From Streptomyces sp. TLI_235 (GTDB lineage Bacteria; Actinomycetota; Actinomycetes; Streptomycetales; Streptomycetaceae), in assembly GCA_002300355.1 (NCBI GenBank), contig NSGV01000007.1:1-64000 (forward strand): 64,000 nucleotides of DNA, given 5' to 3'. Shown one piece after another: positions 18,185 through 25,646 of this stretch (position 1 is its first letter; each line of letters opens with the position of its first letter). A model generated the notes under the pieces. It did no database searches. It worked only from the letters and a program-made list of their open reading frames with translations, and was not told the DNA's origin. Both the position numbers and the translations under genes were made by a program.

Positions 18185-19905
18185 CCGGGGTGACGCCCAC
18201 GGCGGAGACGCCGGCCGGCGAGCAGCCCGGGAGCGGTCCCACCGGGACGGTACGGGACTGGCTGCGCCACCACGCCGACCGACGGCCCGACGAGGTGGCG
18301 GTGACGGCGCTCGACGGCGGGTCGGAGCGGGGCCGGCTCACCTACCGGGACTGGGCGGCGCTCGCCGACCGGGCCGGCGCGGCGATGCGGGCGCACGGCG
18401 CACGGACCGGTGACCGCGTCCTGCTGGCGCTGCCCAACGACGAGTCGTTCCCGGCCGCGCTGGTGGCCGCGGTCGGCGCCGGGCTGGTCGCCGTGCCCGT
18501 CCCGGCGATCGAGGGCGGGCGGGTGGAGAGCGCCCGGGAACGGCTGCTGGGCATCGTCGCCGACTGCCGGCCCGCGCTGCTGGTCGCGCCCGAGCCGCGG
18601 ATCGCCGGGTTCCGGTCGCTGCTGGGGCCGTCGGGCCCGCGCTGCGTCGCCTGGCAGGAGCTCGCCGAGGGGCGGACGGGCCCACCGGGCCCGGACGTGG
18701 AGCGGGCCGAGATCGCCGTCCTGCAGTACACCTCCGGCTCGACCGGGCACCCCAAGGGCGTCGCGCTCACCCACCGGTCGCTGCGGGCGAGTTGCGCACA
18801 GGCCGGCCTGGCCTACCGGGAGAGCCCGGCGGACGTCGCGGTCACCTGGGTGCCGCTCCACCACGACATGGGCCTGGTCACCGCCGTGCTGCGGCCGCTG
18901 TTCACCGGGTACCGGTCCGTGCTGCTCTCCCCGCGGGAGTTCGTCCGCTCGCCGGGCTCCTGGCTCGCCGCGATCACGGCCCACGGCGGCACGCTGTCGA
19001 GCGCACCGGACTTCGGCTACGCGCTCTGCGCCCGCCGGGTGCCGGAGGCCGAGCTGTCCGGCTACGACCTCGCCGGGTGGCGGGTGGCGCGCAACGCGGG
19101 CGAGGTGGTCCGGGCGGAGACGGTCGAGCGGTTCACCGCCCGGTTCGCCCCGGCCGGCCTGCGCGCCGACGCCGTCCTGCCGTCGTACGGGTTGGCGGAG
19201 GCCACGCTGACCGTGACGGCCTGCACGACCCAGCGGCCGCCGCTGGTGCTGCGGGTCGACCGGGAGCGGCTGGCCCGCGGCGAGGTCGCACCCGCCCGGG
19301 ACGGCGCGGTGGCCGTCCGGCTGCTCTCCAGCGGGGTGCCGCTGCCCGGGACCCGGGTGGCCATCCGCGGCGCCGACGGCCGCGGACGCCTCGGCGAGGT
19401 CCAGGTGGACGGGCCGCAGCTGTTCGCCGGCTACTGGCCCGGACGGCGCGACGGGGGCCCGCATCCGACCGGGGACCTGGGCTTCCTGCACCGGGGACAC
19501 CTGTTCGTCGTCGGCCGGGCGGACGACGTGGTGGTGCACCACGGGCGGAACTTCCACCCGCCCGACATCGCGGCGGCGTGCGCCGAGGTGGCCGGCGTGC
19601 GGGCCGGGCGCTGCTCGGCCTTCCTCCTGCCCGACGGCGATGTCTGCGTGGTGGCGGAGCTCGCCGACCCGGCCGGGCGGCCGCCGCGGGCCGTCACGGC
19701 GGTCGAGGCGCAGGTGCGCCGCGCGCTGGCCCGGACGCTCGGCCTGTACGTGGCGCAGGTGGTGCTGGTGCCGGCGGGCACGCTGCCGGTGACCACCAGC
19801 GGGAAGGTCAGGACGGCCGAGACCGCGCGCCGCCACCGGCGCGGGCTGCTGCCGGTGCCGACCGGCTCGCCGCGGCCGGGGGAGGAGGGACGTGCGCACC
19901 GGTGA
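18181..19905 (+). CDS. Fatty acyl-AMP ligase-like adenylating enzyme
   Basis: Second ANL enzyme, 574 aa, of the fatty acyl-AMP ligase (FAAL) type. It shows TYRDWAALADRAGAAM early, the A3 motif LQYTSGSTGHPKG near residue 182, WVPLHHDMGLV (FAAL/FACL signature), SYGLAEATLTVTA, then TGDLGFLHRGHLFVVGRADD and a C-terminal TTSGKVRTAE with the catalytic lysine. FAALs form acyl-adenylates and pass the acyl chain to carrier proteins, so it may load the carrier at 16600 with a fatty or aryl acid. The GTG at 18181 overlaps the previous stop. Two ligases for one visible carrier suggests that one makes a CoA- or carrier-free adenylate. Confidence 0.87.
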   Translation: MTGVTPTAETPAGEQPGSGPTGTVRDWLRHHADRRPDEVAVTALDGGSERGRLTYRDWAALADRAGAAMRAHGARTGDRVLLALPNDESFPAALVAAVGAGLVAVPVPAIEGGRVESARERLLGIVADCRPALLVAPEPRIAGFRSLLGPSGPRCVAWQELAEGRTGPPGPDVERAEIAVLQYTSGSTGHPKGVALTHRSLRASCAQAGLAYRESPADVAVTWVPLHHDMGLVTAVLRPLFTGYRSVLLSPREFVRSPGSWLAAITAHGGTLSSAPDFGYALCARRVPEAELSGYDLAGWRVARNAGEVVRAETVERFTARFAPAGLRADAVLPSYGLAEATLTVTACTTQRPPLVLRVDRERLARGEVAPARDGAVAVRLLSSGVPLPGTRVAIRGADGRGRLGEVQVDGPQLFAGYWPGRRDGGPHPTGDLGFLHRGHLFVVGRADDVVVHHGRNFHPPDIAAACAEVAGVRAGRCSAFLLPDGDVCVVAELADPAGRPPRAVTAVEAQVRRALARTLGLYVAQVVLVPAGTLPVTTSGKVRTAETARRHRRGLLPVPTGSPRPGEEGRAHR

Positions 19906-20329
19906 CGGTGCGGGGCTGCACGTGCGGGAGCTCGCGCTGTTCCTGTCCGTGCACCGGGACCGCGCCCCGGGTCTGCTCTGGTCCGAGCACGACCACCCGG
20001 CCTGCCGCCCCTGGGCCGCCCAGTCCGTGATCGACCTGATGGCGGTGGAGCTGGCCGGCCTGGTGGGGGCGCGGGTGTCGGCCGTCCGGGGCGACGGCGC
20101 GGCGCGTCGGGTCCGGGGCGGTCCCGACGTCGCCCACACCCTGGTGCGGCAGAACGCGGGCGGCGGGACCTGGACCCTCATGCCCGGTCCCTGGGGGGCC
20201 GTGACGGAGCCGTTCCACTGCCGTCTGCTGGCCGACGAGGTGCTGTACGTGCCGCCGGGCTGCGGCTGGTCGGCCGACCAGTCAGCCGGCGCGCGGTACC
20301 TGCTGATCCGGATCGACGACGCGGGCTGA
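19892..20329 (+). CDS. Cupin-like small protein
   Basis: Protein of 145 aa overlapping the FAAL gene by 14 bp, with GGAGGAGG before the GTG start at 19892. The C-terminal half (GTWTLMPGPWGAV, LLADEVLYVPPGCGWSADQS, YLLIRIDD) has the alternating strand pattern and GCGW-type turn of cupin barrels, although the standard two-histidine metal motif is not clear. It might be an isomerase, epimerase or oxygenase, or a non-catalytic binding protein. It is the last gene of the plus-strand arm and converges with the LuxR-type gene 2 bp away. Confidence 0.5.
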   Translation: MRTGDGAGLHVRELALFLSVHRDRAPGLLWSEHDHPACRPWAAQSVIDLMAVELAGLVGARVSAVRGDGAARRVRGGPDVAHTLVRQNAGGGTWTLMPGPWGAVTEPFHCRLLADEVLYVPPGCGWSADQSAGARYLLIRIDDAG

Positions 20330-20331
20330 GC

Positions 20332-21396
20332 TCAGCACCTGGTCTGGGCGATCACCGTCACCGGGGCCGCGGCCAGCGGCTCGTCGCCGTCCAGCAGTCC
20401 GCCGCGGGCCGCGGCCACCCCCGCCTGGAAGCGGCTGTCCACCCTCAACTGCTCCATGACATCGGCGATGTGACGTCGGACGGTGCGCAGCGACATGCCC
20501 AGCCGGCGGGCGATCGACTCGTCCTTCAGCCCGGCGGCGAGCAGCCGCAGGATGGTGCGGTCGACCTCCCGGGCGACCTGGCCGAGTCCCTGGCTGGCCG
20601 CGTCGACGAACGGCGTGGCGTGCGCCCAGGCCTGCTCGAAGATCTCGGCGAGGTACGCGACGACGGAGGGCTCGCTGATCGCGATCGCGCCCCGGGTGCC
20701 GTCGTCCGGCGGTATGAAGGCCAGCTTCCGGTCGAAGATGACCAGCCGGCCGAACAGCTCGTGCGCTGTGCGGTACTCGGCCCCGATGGCGGAGGCGGCC
20801 GCGACGTACGCCTGGCTCGGGCCGTTGAACCGCGCGGTGTGGTGGTAGAGCGTCCGCATCCGCACCCCGCGTTCGAGGATCTTCCGGTCGCGTTCCATGG
20901 CCTCGTCCATCGCCTCGACCACCCGGCTGCCACCGCCGGGCTGGCTGGACAGCACCTCCTCGGAACATCGCTGGGCCGCCTCGGTGAGCGCGAGGCGGAC
21001 CTCCAACATGCTGGTGATGACCCGGAAGTGGCCGCTGCCGTGTCGCAGGTGCCGGGCGTGCCGGGCGGTGAACTGTTCCAGTACCTCGTGCGCGCGGGCC
21101 AGTTGCTCCTCGGCCTCGCGGATCCGGGACCGCACGGGCGCCGCGAGTTGGGCGCCGGCGACCTCGGGCGACACGGCGAAGCCCTCCGCGGGGTCGTGCA
21201 GGTCGGGTTGGACGAGCCGGGCGGCGACGAGCCGGGCGAGTGCTCCGCGAACCGTGTCCTCGGTCAGCCGCAGGTCGGCCGAGATCACCGCGGGGTCGAG
21301 GTGCCCGTGCTCCAGTACCCATTCGTAGACGGCGACATCGGCCTCCTGCCAGTCGGCCTCGACGACCGCCCGGGCGGAATTGTAGCTAATGTCCAT
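20332..21396 (-). CDS. LuxR-type regulator with TrmB-like N-terminal part
   Basis: Transcription regulator of 354 aa. The first 80 residues form a winged-helix segment (VYEWVLEHGHLDPAVISADL, TEDTVRGALARLVAARLVQP) of the type found in TrmB/HTH proteins. A middle helical and alpha/beta part holds no kinase or receiver motif. The C-terminus has a LuxR-type HTH (ILRLLAAGLKDESIARRLGM, SLRTVRRHIADVMEQL). This architecture is common among Streptomyces cluster regulators. The ATG at 21396 has a GGGAGC ribosome site. It is divergent from the small exported peptide at 21546, a layout that invites a sensor-signal relationship, though this is not shown. Confidence 0.85.
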   Translation of the reverse strand: MDISYNSARAVVEADWQEADVAVYEWVLEHGHLDPAVISADLRLTEDTVRGALARLVAARLVQPDLHDPAEGFAVSPEVAGAQLAAPVRSRIREAEEQLARAHEVLEQFTARHARHLRHGSGHFRVITSMLEVRLALTEAAQRCSEEVLSSQPGGGSRVVEAMDEAMERDRKILERGVRMRTLYHHTARFNGPSQAYVAAASAIGAEYRTAHELFGRLVIFDRKLAFIPPDDGTRGAIAISEPSVVAYLAEIFEQAWAHATPFVDAASQGLGQVAREVDRTILRLLAAGLKDESIARRLGMSLRTVRRHIADVMEQLRVDSRFQAGVAAARGGLLDGDEPLAAAPVTVIAQTRC

Positions 21397-21466
21397 TTCT
21401 GCTCCCTCTTCGCCTTCCTGTCACAGCACCTTGGTGAAGGGCCCGACTAATTGCGTCAGGATAGGC

Positions 21467-21496
21467 GTTGGGAAAGGCTGTTACCGGAATCCCAAC
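21467..21496. promoter_or_regulatory. Inverted repeat in the divergent LuxR/peptide promoter region
   Basis: GTTGGGA at 21467-21473 and TCCCAAC at 21490-21496 form a 7-bp inverted repeat with a 16-bp spacer, about 50 bp before the peptide start and 70 bp before the LuxR start. It is a plausible operator for the LuxR-type regulator; there is no direct evidence. Confidence 0.35.
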
Positions 21497-21545
21497 CGGC
21501 GCGCCGTCGCCGGGATGTCATTTGCTCAACTTCTGGAGGACTTTC

Positions 21546-21707
21546 ATGAAGCGCATCGCTCTCGCACTCGTGGCGTGTGCCGTCGCGGGGCTGGCGCTGG
21601 TCGCGACGCAGGTATCGCGGGAGCCCGCCCTGGTGGTAGTAACCGCCGGGGACACTCCGCAGGACACCTCCTGGGGTTGGGGCTGGGACCCGCACATCAT
21701 CCTCTGA
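21546..21707 (+). CDS. Small exported peptide of 53 residues, Trp-rich tail
   Basis: Begins MKR and continues with a hydrophobic stretch ALALVACAVAGLALVATQV, a good secretion or membrane-anchor signal, then REPALVVVTAGDTPQD and a tail TSWGWGWDPHIIL. TGGAGGA before the ATG is an excellent ribosome site, which makes this a real gene despite its size. It is divergent from the LuxR-type regulator and ends 90 bp before a strong terminator hairpin. It could be a secreted signal peptide sensed by that regulator, a RiPP-like precursor, or a small membrane peptide. I do not recognise a characterised family. Confidence 0.65.
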   Translation: MKRIALALVACAVAGLALVATQVSREPALVVVTAGDTPQDTSWGWGWDPHIIL

Positions 21708-21796
21708 CGCCGCGAAAAGTCGCTGTCGCTATTCCGGTCCGCGCGCCGCGTTATCCTATCCGCGATCTCGACCGGGAAATACGGCGCGAGGAGGAG

Positions 21797-21828
21797 ATGT
21801 GCCCCCCGTCGATCGACGGGGGGCACAT
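21797..21828. terminator. Strong bidirectional hairpin
   Basis: Perfect 14-bp inverted repeat ATGTGCCCCCCGTC / GACGGGGGGCACAT around the tetraloop GATC. It sits between the convergent peptide gene (ends 21707) and HAD gene (ends 21866) and so probably terminates both transcripts. There is no U tract, as is common in Streptomyces. Confidence 0.85.
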
Positions 21829-21865
21829 CGGCGTGGAGCGCGAATCACGACCGCGGGGCCCGGGC

Positions 21866-22357
21866 TCACCCCGGTCCGAACAGTGCGGCGCCCGGCCCCG
21901 GGGCCCAGTCGGCCCGGGTGACCGGCCAGCCGGCGGCCCGCAGGGCCGTCACCACGGAGGTGTCGTCGTCGAACACCACGGCGACCCGCCGGATCTCGGC
22001 CAGCCCCGTCAGGCGGGCCGCCTTGAGGGTCCCGGCCGCCATCTCGAAGTCGTCCGGCCGCATGATCAGGTGGTCCGTGGGCAGACCCTGCCGGGCCAGC
22101 CAGGCCGTGGTGGCCGCCCGGGTCTTCTCCGGACGACCGGTGAGCCACAGCACCGCGTGGTCCCGGGCGTAACGGCGGGCGAGGGTGATGCCCTGCCGGA
22201 GGGGGAAGTCCCCGCCCGCATCCGCGAAGAAGGCGTCCCAGTCGGGGCGGGCGGCGTTCAGGTGGTGCACCCGGTGCCGGGGATCGGCCACCACCCCGTC
22301 GATGTCGAAGACCGCCCACGGCCGACGATCCACCCCCGCGGGCCTGCTAGTCGTCAA
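21866..22357 (-). CDS. HAD superfamily phosphatase-like protein
   Basis: Protein of 163 aa with the HAD motifs in order: AVFDIDGVVADPRHRVHHLN (nucleophile DxDG), VLWLTGRPEKTRAATTAWL (motif II, Thr) and VAVVFDDDTSVVTALRAAG (motif IV). The short cap and LTGRPEKTR resemble the phosphatase half of polynucleotide kinase-phosphatases and related small phosphatases. Role: hydrolysis of a phosphate monoester, perhaps a phosphorylated pathway intermediate; this is inference from context. The TTG start at 22357 lies behind GGAGGAAGG. It is the last gene of the minus-strand operon, 28 bp after lmbU. Confidence 0.82.
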   Translation of the reverse strand: MTTSRPAGVDRRPWAVFDIDGVVADPRHRVHHLNAARPDWDAFFADAGGDFPLRQGITLARRYARDHAVLWLTGRPEKTRAATTAWLARQGLPTDHLIMRPDDFEMAAGTLKAARLTGLAEIRRVAVVFDDDTSVVTALRAAGWPVTRADWAPGPGAALFGPG

Positions 22358-22385
22358 CTCGCCTTCCTCCTCGCGTGATCGATGG

Positions 22386-23072
22386 TTACTCGGGTTCGCC
22401 CCCCGCCGGCGCCGCGCAGGCCCGGTCGGCGAGCTTCACCAGCCAGGCGACGACGTCCTCGCCCTCCCGGTCGGCCGCCTGCCGCCAGCTGGACCACTGG
22501 TCCTCCACCAGCTCGAACTGCAGGCGCGTGCGGACGACGCTGGACGGCTCCGGGGCAGCCGCCGCACCCCGCAGCCGGCGGCGCAGCTCCGCCTTGGACC
22601 AGGCGGACTTCACGGCCCGCTCCAGCCACTCGTCCTGCTCCGCCGCCGGCAGTGCGGCCACCTCCTGGTGGTGCTGGAAACTGAGCTCCTCGCGGCGCCG
22701 CGACACCTCGAACTTCCGTGCCACCCAGGCGTAGTTGCGCAGCGTCTGGTAGTCCAGCGAGGTCCGCTCGATGGCCTGCCGGTAGCGGTCGGGGTAGGAC
22801 CGGGAGCCGTAGATCAGCCAGTCCCCGGCCCACCAGGCGGACGAGCTGGCGATCGTGTGCAACTGGGTCCCGAGCCGCATCCAGGCCGCGAGCGGAAGGC
22901 TCGGCGGCAGGAGCAGGGAGGTCTTCCGGGCCTGCGTGCCGGCGTCCAGTCCCAGCCGGCGCTGGTGCTGCGCGTGGGGCTGCGCCGCGCCGCCGCCGTC
23001 CACCGGGCCCCTCCTGGGGCGGCCGGGGTAGCTGGGGTGGTCACGTCGGATGGAGCCGACCGTCTCGGGCAT
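22386..23072 (-). CDS. LmbU family cluster-situated transcription activator
   Basis: Homologue of LmbU/NovE/HrmB-type activators. Characteristic segments are KTSLLLPPSLPLAAWMRLGT, SSAWWAGDWLIYGSRSYPDR, TSLDYQTLRNYAWVARKFEV and SRRREELSFQHHQEVAALPA, followed by a C-terminal region EDVVAWLVKLADRACA. In lincomycin, hormaomycin and aminocoumarin clusters such proteins switch on pathway genes. The ATG at 23072 has GGAGG before it; the open frame upstream of it lacks the family pattern. The palindromes at 13649 and 37915 are its best candidate targets. It lies near the end of the long operon, so it may be auto-amplified. Confidence 0.9.
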   Translation of the reverse strand: MPETVGSIRRDHPSYPGRPRRGPVDGGGAAQPHAQHQRRLGLDAGTQARKTSLLLPPSLPLAAWMRLGTQLHTIASSSAWWAGDWLIYGSRSYPDRYRQAIERTSLDYQTLRNYAWVARKFEVSRRREELSFQHHQEVAALPAAEQDEWLERAVKSAWSKAELRRRLRGAAAAPEPSSVVRTRLQFELVEDQWSSWRQAADREGEDVVAWLVKLADRACAAPAGGEPE

Positions 23073-23311
23073 GAGGGGCCTCCGCAGGCGGTGTCGGGCC
23101 GGCGGCCGCCGGCAGGACGGGGATCTCGGCCGGACCCGGGAGGGTGCCGGCGGCCGGCCCGGGCGACGCGGCCGGTGCCTCGGCGTCGCCGAGGCCGTGA
23201 TCCCCAGTCTCGGCGGCGCCCGCCGCGCCGACCAACACTCCGCTGCCTCATGAAGTGGCCTGTCCCCAAGGGGAAGCGGGGACGGACCGGGACAAACGCC
23301 AGCAAGGTGCG

Positions 23312-24049
23312 TCAGAACAGGCGGCCGAACCCGCAGGAGCGGCACTGGTCGAGGCTGAACTCGCCGCGTACGTTCTCGCGGTGCACCCGCATCCGCTCGG
23401 GGAGGGTCCAGGCCTCCTCGACGGACATGTCGCGGATGTTCCCGAAGACCTTCCGGGCCAGGTAGTCCTCACAGCACAGGATCAGCTTGCCGTGGGCGTT
23501 GATGTGTAGCTCGTTCATGACGACGCCGCACGACTTGCGCCGCTTGACCTGCAGCGGGATCAGCCCGGCCCGGTTGGAGGCGTTGGACTTGATCTGCTGG
23601 GCGGTCTTGTAGCGGAAGTTCGGCGGGCTGCCGTCGTACTCATCCAGGATGGCCCGCACCCCGGGCGGCATCTTCTCCCCGTGCTGGGTGACGATGAACG
23701 CGTCCACCGAGGCCTGGAGTTCGTGGAACATGTCCAGGGTGAGGAAGTCGCCGTTGGTGTAGAGGGCGATCCGGGCCAGGGGCATCTCCGCGCGGGCCAG
23801 CTTCAGCAGCTCGGGCATCCGCGGGTCGGCCAGCGGCTCGCCGTAGTTGTGCGGGCTGAACTGGTTGCAGAAATTGTTGCGCCCGAGGTCGGAGACGATC
23901 TTGGCGAAGAGGTCGACCGGCATCCGGACCTCGTTGGCCCGCAGGCCCCGGTCGAAGATGCTGTTCGGGCAGTACTCACAGCGTCGGTTGCAGTAGGTGG
24001 TGGTCTCCACCTCGACGAACATCGGCTGGTGGTCGGCGAACACTCCCAT
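23312..24049 (-). CDS. BtrN-like radical SAM enzyme with twitch/SPASM cysteines
   Basis: Radical SAM protein of 245 aa. The cluster-binding motif CxxxCxxC is Cys20-Cys24-Cys27 in TYCNRRCEYCPNS, and a C-terminal CCEDY ... CRSCGF set supplies auxiliary-cluster cysteines. The sequence resembles BtrN, the 2-deoxy-scyllo-inosamine dehydrogenase of butirosin synthesis, throughout: CNRxCxYCPNS, YGEPL, YTNGDFLT, FIVTQH and GNI recur in order. I therefore infer dehydrogenation of an alcohol on an aminocyclitol or amino sugar rather than peptide modification, though SPASM enzymes on peptides cannot be excluded. It lies 17 bp after the MetRS gene in the operon. Confidence 0.88.
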   Translation of the reverse strand: MGVFADHQPMFVEVETTTYCNRRCEYCPNSIFDRGLRANEVRMPVDLFAKIVSDLGRNNFCNQFSPHNYGEPLADPRMPELLKLARAEMPLARIALYTNGDFLTLDMFHELQASVDAFIVTQHGEKMPPGVRAILDEYDGSPPNFRYKTAQQIKSNASNRAGLIPLQVKRRKSCGVVMNELHINAHGKLILCCEDYLARKVFGNIRDMSVEEAWTLPERMRVHRENVRGEFSLDQCRSCGFGRLF

Positions 24050-24066
24050 GGACTTGCTCCTTTCGG

Positions 24067-25617
24067 TCAGGCGAGTTCGAGTCGGGGGAACAGCGGCGCC
24101 GCCTTGCCCAGCGTGCGGCCGGCCAGGTCCGCCGTCGGGTCGGCGGCCGCGGACTCCGGGTCCTCGGCCAGGTGCTCCAGGATCCGGGCCGCGGCGGTCG
24201 GTACGAACGGGCGGAGCAGCAAGGCCAACTGACGGATCGCCCGGTGCGTGAGGTTGATGACGGTGTCCAGGGCGGCCGCGGCGTCGTGGTCGCCGTTGTC
24301 GGCGGCCTTGGCCAGGTGCCAGGGGGCGCGCTCGTCCACGTAGGCGTTGGTGCGGCGCACCAGGTCCCAGATCCGGGCCAGCGCCTCGCGGTGGTCGTAC
24401 TGGTCGAGCGCGGCGAACGAGTCCCGGGTGCTGCGCTCGACCTGGGCAAGGAGTTCCTGCTCCGGCCGCTCCAGCGGGCCGGCCGCCGGGACGGTGCCGC
24501 CCCGGTAGCGGACGGTCATCACGCTCACCCGGCTGACCAGGTTGCCCAGGCCGTTGGCGAGGTCGGTGTTGCAGCGGTTGACCAGCCGCTGCTCGTCGAA
24601 GTTCGCGTCGCCGAACGGCGGGAACTCGGCGAGGAGGAAGTAGCGGACGGCGTCCGTCCCGTACCGCCGTACCAGGTCCGTGGGGTCGAGGGTGTTGCCG
24701 AGCGATTTGCTGATCTTCCGTCCTCCGGCGGTGAGATAGCCGTGGACCACCAGATCGGTGGGCAGCGGCAGCCCGGCGGAGAGCAGGATCGCGGGCCAGT
24801 AGACGGCGTGGAACCGGATCACCCCCTTCCCCATCACGTGCACCCGCCGCCGCGCGCCGGCCCAGAACCGCCGGTACGGCTCGGCGTCGTCGGCCCACCC
24901 CAGCGCGTTCACGTAGTTCGTGAGCGCCTCCGCCCAGACGTACATCACCTGGTCGCGGGAGTCGGGGACGGGGATGCCCCAGCCGCGCGCCCGTTCGACC
25001 GAGCGGGAGACGCTGATGTCCTCCAGGCCGGCGCGCACGAAGCTGGTCACCTCGTTGCGCCGGGAGGCGGGGTGGATCGTCAACTCGCCTGAGGAGATGG
25101 CCTCCAGCAGCCGGTCGCCGTACCGCGACAGCCGGAAGAACCAGTTGCGCTCGGTCACCTCCTCCGGTGCGGCCAGGTGCTCCGGGCAGAGGCCGCCGGT
25201 CAGCTCCGCCGGGGTGTAGAACTGCTCGCAGCCGACGCAGTACAGGCCGGTGTAGTCCTTGCTGTAGAGGTCGCCCCGGCGTTCCATGCGGCGCCACAGC
25301 TCGGTGGCGCCCCGGAGGTGGTCCCGGTCCACGCTGGTGCGGATGAACCGGTCGACGGCGATGTCCAGCTCACCGATCAGCTGCTTGAACCGGTGGGCGT
25401 TGCGGGCGACCAGCTCGCCGGTGGACAGGCCCACCCGCTCGGCCGCCAGGACGTTCTTCAGGCTGTTCTCGTCCGAGCCGCTGAGGAGGAACACCTCGTG
25501 CCGACGGGCCAGGTGCCGCGCGAAGGCGTCGGCCTGGACGTACTCGAAGGCGTGCCCGAGGTGTGGCTGGGCGTTGACGTACGGGATGGTCGTCGAGACG
25601 AAGGCGGTGCCGGACAT
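24067..25617 (-). CDS. metG: Methionyl-tRNA synthetase, cluster-encoded second copy
   Basis: Complete class I MetRS of 516 aa. HIGH motif HLGH at residues 19-22 (NAQPHLGHAFEYVQAD), zinc-type cysteines CVGCEQFY ... LCPEH at about 127-144, KMSKS motif KISKS at 301-305 (GGRKISKSLGNTL) and a helical anticodon-binding domain to the end. The segment usually reading TGTDEHG is SGSDENS here, at the amino-acid/ATP pocket. I prefer the ATG at 25617 (GAGGAG before it, family start); the ATG at 25650 overlaps the previous stop and is the alternative. A second MetRS in a biosynthetic operon suggests a drug-resistant target copy, or supply of methionyl-adenylate or Met-tRNA to the pathway. Confidence 0.92.
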   Translation of the reverse strand: MSGTAFVSTTIPYVNAQPHLGHAFEYVQADAFARHLARRHEVFLLSGSDENSLKNVLAAERVGLSTGELVARNAHRFKQLIGELDIAVDRFIRTSVDRDHLRGATELWRRMERRGDLYSKDYTGLYCVGCEQFYTPAELTGGLCPEHLAAPEEVTERNWFFRLSRYGDRLLEAISSGELTIHPASRRNEVTSFVRAGLEDISVSRSVERARGWGIPVPDSRDQVMYVWAEALTNYVNALGWADDAEPYRRFWAGARRRVHVMGKGVIRFHAVYWPAILLSAGLPLPTDLVVHGYLTAGGRKISKSLGNTLDPTDLVRRYGTDAVRYFLLAEFPPFGDANFDEQRLVNRCNTDLANGLGNLVSRVSVMTVRYRGGTVPAAGPLERPEQELLAQVERSTRDSFAALDQYDHREALARIWDLVRRTNAYVDERAPWHLAKAADNGDHDAAAALDTVINLTHRAIRQLALLLRPFVPTAAARILEHLAEDPESAAADPTADLAGRTLGKAAPLFPRLELA

Positions 25618-25646
25618 GATCTCCTCGATCGGTTCTCGAAAGGTGT

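Noticed and set aside
23041..23241. A 66-codon minus-strand frame with GTG start and weak GAGG site just before lmbU (Ala/Pro-rich).
   Set aside because: It overlaps the lmbU start, is of low complexity and resembles no protein; plausible leader ORF but not supportable.
23312..24049. Radical SAM protein first considered as a sactipeptide-type maturase acting on the AHCV precursors.
   Set aside because: The residue pattern follows the small sugar-type dehydrogenase BtrN, and there is no peptide-binding RRE-like N-terminal extension; kept only as an alternative.
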